Below, in pieces: positions 62,274-64,000 of a stretch of DNA of 64,000 nucleotides. Under the pieces are notes generated by a model. The model did no database searches. It saw only the letters and a program-made list of their open reading frames with translations, and was not told where the DNA came from. A program made the translations under genes and the position numbers. The stretch's first letter is position 1; the number at the start of each line of letters is the position of its first letter. Source of the DNA: Natronococcus sp. A-GB7 (GTDB taxonomy: Archaea > Halobacteriota > Halobacteria > Halobacteriales > Natrialbaceae); contig NZ_JARUKV010000007.1 in NCBI RefSeq assembly GCF_029688865.1, positions 62,001-126,000 on the forward strand, given 5' to 3'.

Positions 62274-62753
62274 ATGCCAGCTGTCGACGACGCCGCGAGG
62301 GTAGTCGACTCCGACGTCGGCCGAGCCGAGATCCGGGAGTTCGCGACGATCCACGACGCCGAGATCGGCGACGGCTGTCGGCTCTACGAGCGGGTTTCGG
62401 TCAAGAAATCCCGTCTCGAGGGAGACGTCGACGTCAACGCGGGGACGTACGTCGAGAACGCCGAGATCGGACCCGGCGTACAGATCGGCCCGAACTGCAG
62501 CGTCGTCGGCGTCACCCACGAGCTACGCGAGGACGGGATGGTGTTTCGAAACGACGTCTTCGAGCGGGTCGTACTCGGTGCGGGCGCGTTCCTCGGCGCC
62601 GGCAGCGTCGTCGGTCCGGGACTCGAGATCGGCGAGGGAACGGTGGTGGCCGCAGGCGCGACTGTCACCGACGACGTCGGTCCCGGGAGGATCGTGCTCG
62701 GATCGCCGCCGACACAGCAGGTCGTTCCGCTGGACGAGTGGCTGGATCAGTGA
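62274..62753 (+). CDS. Left-handed beta-helix acyltransferase
   Basis: A 159-residue hexapeptide-repeat protein. Repeats such as IGDGCRLYERVSVKKSRLEGDVDVNAG, VQIGPNCSVVG and LGAGSVVGPGLEIGEGTVVAAGATV form a beta helix of the WbbJ/maltose acetyltransferase type. It probably transfers an acyl group to a sugar or amine, although the family also includes gamma-carbonic anhydrases, whose His triad is not evident. Start ATG at 62274. Confidence 0.85.
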   Translation: MPAVDDAARVVDSDVGRAEIREFATIHDAEIGDGCRLYERVSVKKSRLEGDVDVNAGTYVENAEIGPGVQIGPNCSVVGVTHELREDGMVFRNDVFERVVLGAGAFLGAGSVVGPGLEIGEGTVVAAGATVTDDVGPGRIVLGSPPTQQVVPLDEWLDQ

Positions 62754-62821
62754 GTCGGAAGTGAAGGGAACGGTCGCCCGAGCGAGTTCCGCGAAAGTCC
62801 GATTCACCCGGCACGGCAAAC

Positions 62822-63244
62822 TCACGCGTCAGCCGCATCGGAACCGCTGTTCGGGCCGAACAGCGGTAAGTCGACCTCGATTGTGTCGTACCAGACTGTC
62901 GGCCGCCTGGCAGTGCCACGTTCCTCGAAGTCGATGAGCCCCAACGATTCGAGTTCGTTTAGATTTCGGTGGACCTGCCGAACGTCACGATTGACCAACC
63001 GAGCGGTCTCTCGAATGCCCGCCGGTTCCTCGGTGGCGATCGTTCGGAGCAACTCGAGATTCTTCGGTCGCGTGACCTGGTGAAGTTGCTCCGGATCGTG
63101 GAACGTACACTCGAAGTACGGGTCGACGTCGTCACCGTCGTCGATTGCACGGAGCGTCTCCTCAGTTCGGGTCGTATTGCTCCGTTCAAACCGGATATGC
63201 AGGACGCGCTCCGTGTCGGTCGGGTTAGTTCCAGTCGTGGCCAT
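62822..63244 (-). CDS. HTH antitoxin-like regulator (HVO_A0114 family), TumA-like
   Basis: A 140-residue protein with a C-terminal winged helix, GIRETARLVNRDVRQVHRNLNELESLGLIDFEERG (about 75-109). It starts inside the toxin gene (20-base overlap at 63225-63244), so the toxin is upstream and the antitoxin second. The HTH matches haloarchaeal HVO_A0114-type regulators that pair with TumE-type toxins. It probably neutralises the toxin and binds the operator at 63543. Confidence 0.82.
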   Translation of the reverse strand: MATTGTNPTDTERVLHIRFERSNTTRTEETLRAIDDGDDVDPYFECTFHDPEQLHQVTRPKNLELLRTIATEEPAGIRETARLVNRDVRQVHRNLNELESLGLIDFEERGTARRPTVWYDTIEVDLPLFGPNSGSDAADA

Positions 63245-63539
63245 AATCGTTTACCTCGGTTTTGAACTGTTGGTACAGGGGTAGTATTCCGTCAAAGTCG
63301 ACTTCCTCGACGGTACCATCCTGAGTATGCTTGTGGTGGCGTGTCGAGCCGGGATGGTCCGGAAAGTTATCGTATCGGATCAGTGTCTCGCCCTCGAGGG
63401 TGCCGTACTGCAAACTGTATTTTACGCCGTCCGGATACCGATCCGATTCGGGGACATCCCACGCTCGGACTTCTGCATATCGCTCACCGAAGTTCTCTCG
63501 CTCGCGTAGGAGCAACGTCCCCGACTCGTCGTCTCCCAT
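63225..63539 (-). CDS. TumE-type toxin (DUF6516 family)
   Basis: A 104-residue protein: LLLRERENFGERYAEVRAWDVPESDRYPDGVKYSLQYGTLEGETLIRYDNF, then HPGSTRHHKHTQDGTVEEVDFDG, as in the DUF6516/TumE toxin group. The basic/histidine RHHKH patch is conserved. It overlaps the downstream HTH gene by 20 bases. Members block growth when their antitoxin is lost, by a mechanism not settled from sequence. Start ATG at 63539, just below the three-part operator. Confidence 0.82.
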   Translation of the reverse strand: MGDDESGTLLLRERENFGERYAEVRAWDVPESDRYPDGVKYSLQYGTLEGETLIRYDNFPDHPGSTRHHKHTQDGTVEEVDFDGILPLYQQFKTEVNDYGHDWN

Positions 63540-63542
63540 CGG

Positions 63543-63575
63543 CTGTTGCTATCATCTACAACAGTATAACTGTTG
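63543..63575 (-). promoter_or_regulatory. Toxin-antitoxin operator with three half-sites over the TATA box
   Basis: CTGTTG (63543-63548), CAACAG (63559-63564) and CTGTTG (63570-63575) alternate in orientation. CAACAGT-ATA-ACTGTTG (63559-63575) is a perfect 7-bp palindrome that contains the TATA box (minus strand GTTATACT, 63563-63570), 24-31 bases before the toxin ATG. Binding here would directly block transcription, as in autoregulated toxin-antitoxin pairs. Confidence 0.7.
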
Positions 63576-63839
63576 CTCCCAGCTCCAACACTAGCCGCTG
63601 TTCCGCCCGCCACCATCGACTAATCGGAGCCTTCGATTCCGATGCAAGACATGGGACTACCATGGGTAGTACCTGGTCAGGTCTGTCGGGAGTTGCACGT
63701 GTGGCGACGCCGCGGCAGCTCTCGACTCGTCTCCTTCTCGACTATTCTGGATCAACTCTGTTAGATGCGTTGTGGATGGCACACCAACAGCAGCGTCGCC
63801 GCCACATCGCGTGAAAGCCGCAGAACGGAGGATTGGTCC
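63576..63839. other. Intergenic stretch, no supported gene
   Basis: About 264 bases between the toxin promoter and the end of ilvE. Plus-strand open frames are irregular in composition and cross the toxin gene antisense. I see no gene, tRNA or clear repeat. Confidence 0.5.
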
Positions 63840-64000
63840 CTAGACGTACGTGAACCACTCGTCGTACTCGTCGGTGCGCCGTTCGACGACCTCGAAGAAC
63901 TTTGACTGGATCTCCTCGGTGACCGGACCGCGGCCGCCGTCGCCGATGACGACGTTGTCGACCTTCCGGATGGGGGTCACTTCTGCCGCCGAGCCGGTAA
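63840..64000 (-). CDS. ilvE: Branched-chain amino acid aminotransferase, C-terminal fragment
   Basis: The last 53 residues of a minus-strand gene that continues beyond the window. The minus-strand text TGSAAEVTPIRKVDNVVIGDG, then RGPVTEEIQSKFFEVVERRTDEYDEW, ends at a TAG (63840-63842). This is the highly conserved C-terminus of fold-type IV branched-chain aminotransferases, including the TGSAAEVTP cofactor-phosphate loop. Confidence 0.85.
   Translation of the reverse strand, partial: TGSAAEVTPIRKVDNVVIGDGGRGPVTEEIQSKFFEVVERRTDEYDEWFTYV

Noticed and set aside
63341-63814. 157-codon plus-strand frame near the right edge
   Set aside because: It begins antisense to the toxin gene and has no acidic or domain-like character.
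1-64000. CRISPR arrays and tRNA or rRNA genes
   Set aside because: No regularly spaced repeats, tRNA cloverleaf or rRNA signatures were seen in any intergenic gap.
1-64000. Frequent CTCGAG hexamers
   Set aside because: They arise from common Leu-Glu codon pairs in acidic proteins and show no spacing or orientation pattern.

Overview
This 64 kb window is chromosomal DNA of a halophilic archaeon. The evidence is high GC, strongly acidic predicted proteins, archaeal TATA boxes about 25-30 bases upstream of start codons (leaderless transcripts), twin-arginine lipoproteins, and archaeal or haloarchaeal genes (RNA polymerase Rpb4, L21e, aEF1-beta, archaetidyl-lipid CarS, Nre repair protein, TrmB regulators). 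A member of the Natrialbales is plausible, but this is inference. No rRNA, tRNA, CRISPR array, intact transposase, phage or plasmid replication gene was found.

Layout. 0-12.5 kb: an SLC13 transporter cut by the left edge, a tautomerase, an MFS porter, a UspA protein, a Get3/ArsA ATPase, an aspartate-type aminotransferase, a CinA-type amidase and several haloarchaeal membrane proteins. 12.5-17 kb: the Nre PCNA-partner repair protein, a two-CPxCG zinc-finger micro-protein co-transcribed with aEF1-beta, a second MFS porter and a stand-alone TctC-like binding lipoprotein. 17-20 kb: a divergent cluster with an Rnl3-type RNA ligase and its PIN-domain partner around two uncharacterised proteins. 20-27.5 kb: an MBL-fold hydrolase, a cystathionine gamma-synthase/lyase and the archaeal information-processing block L21e-rpoF-DUF655-(usp)-rsmA-(mscS)-hemK2. 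27.5-39.7 kb: a beta-propeller lipoprotein, a frameshifted VOC protein, a split MetE pair, a ZIP transporter, a nitroreductase, two tandem AtoE-type transporters with a PfkB kinase, and unknowns.

39.8-47.1 kb is a complete carbohydrate uptake locus: a TrmB-type sensor/regulator, a Tat lipoprotein binding protein, two permeases, a UgpC-like ATPase, a 67-residue membrane protein and a sugar isomerase/epimerase. Its promoter carries an inverted repeat around the TATA box. 47.1-51.7 kb holds small regulators and a four-PAS histidine kinase, between two orphan IS200/IS605-type right-end hairpins. 51.7-59.2 kb groups two class-III aminotransferases, a BCCT transporter, an M20 amidohydrolase and a RidA protein: an apparent amino-acid or compatible-solute utilisation region. 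59.4-62.8 kb: CarS, proline dehydrogenase, DUF502, a lipoprotein and a hexapeptide acyltransferase. 62.8-63.6 kb is a TumE-type toxin with an HTH antitoxin and a three-half-site operator. The right edge cuts a branched-chain aminotransferase.

Most of the window is core haloarchaeal metabolism. The least-described items are the toxin-antitoxin pair with its operator, the orphan IS hairpins placed at the ends of two genes, the RNA ligase/PIN cluster, and the short genes coupled to larger partners.
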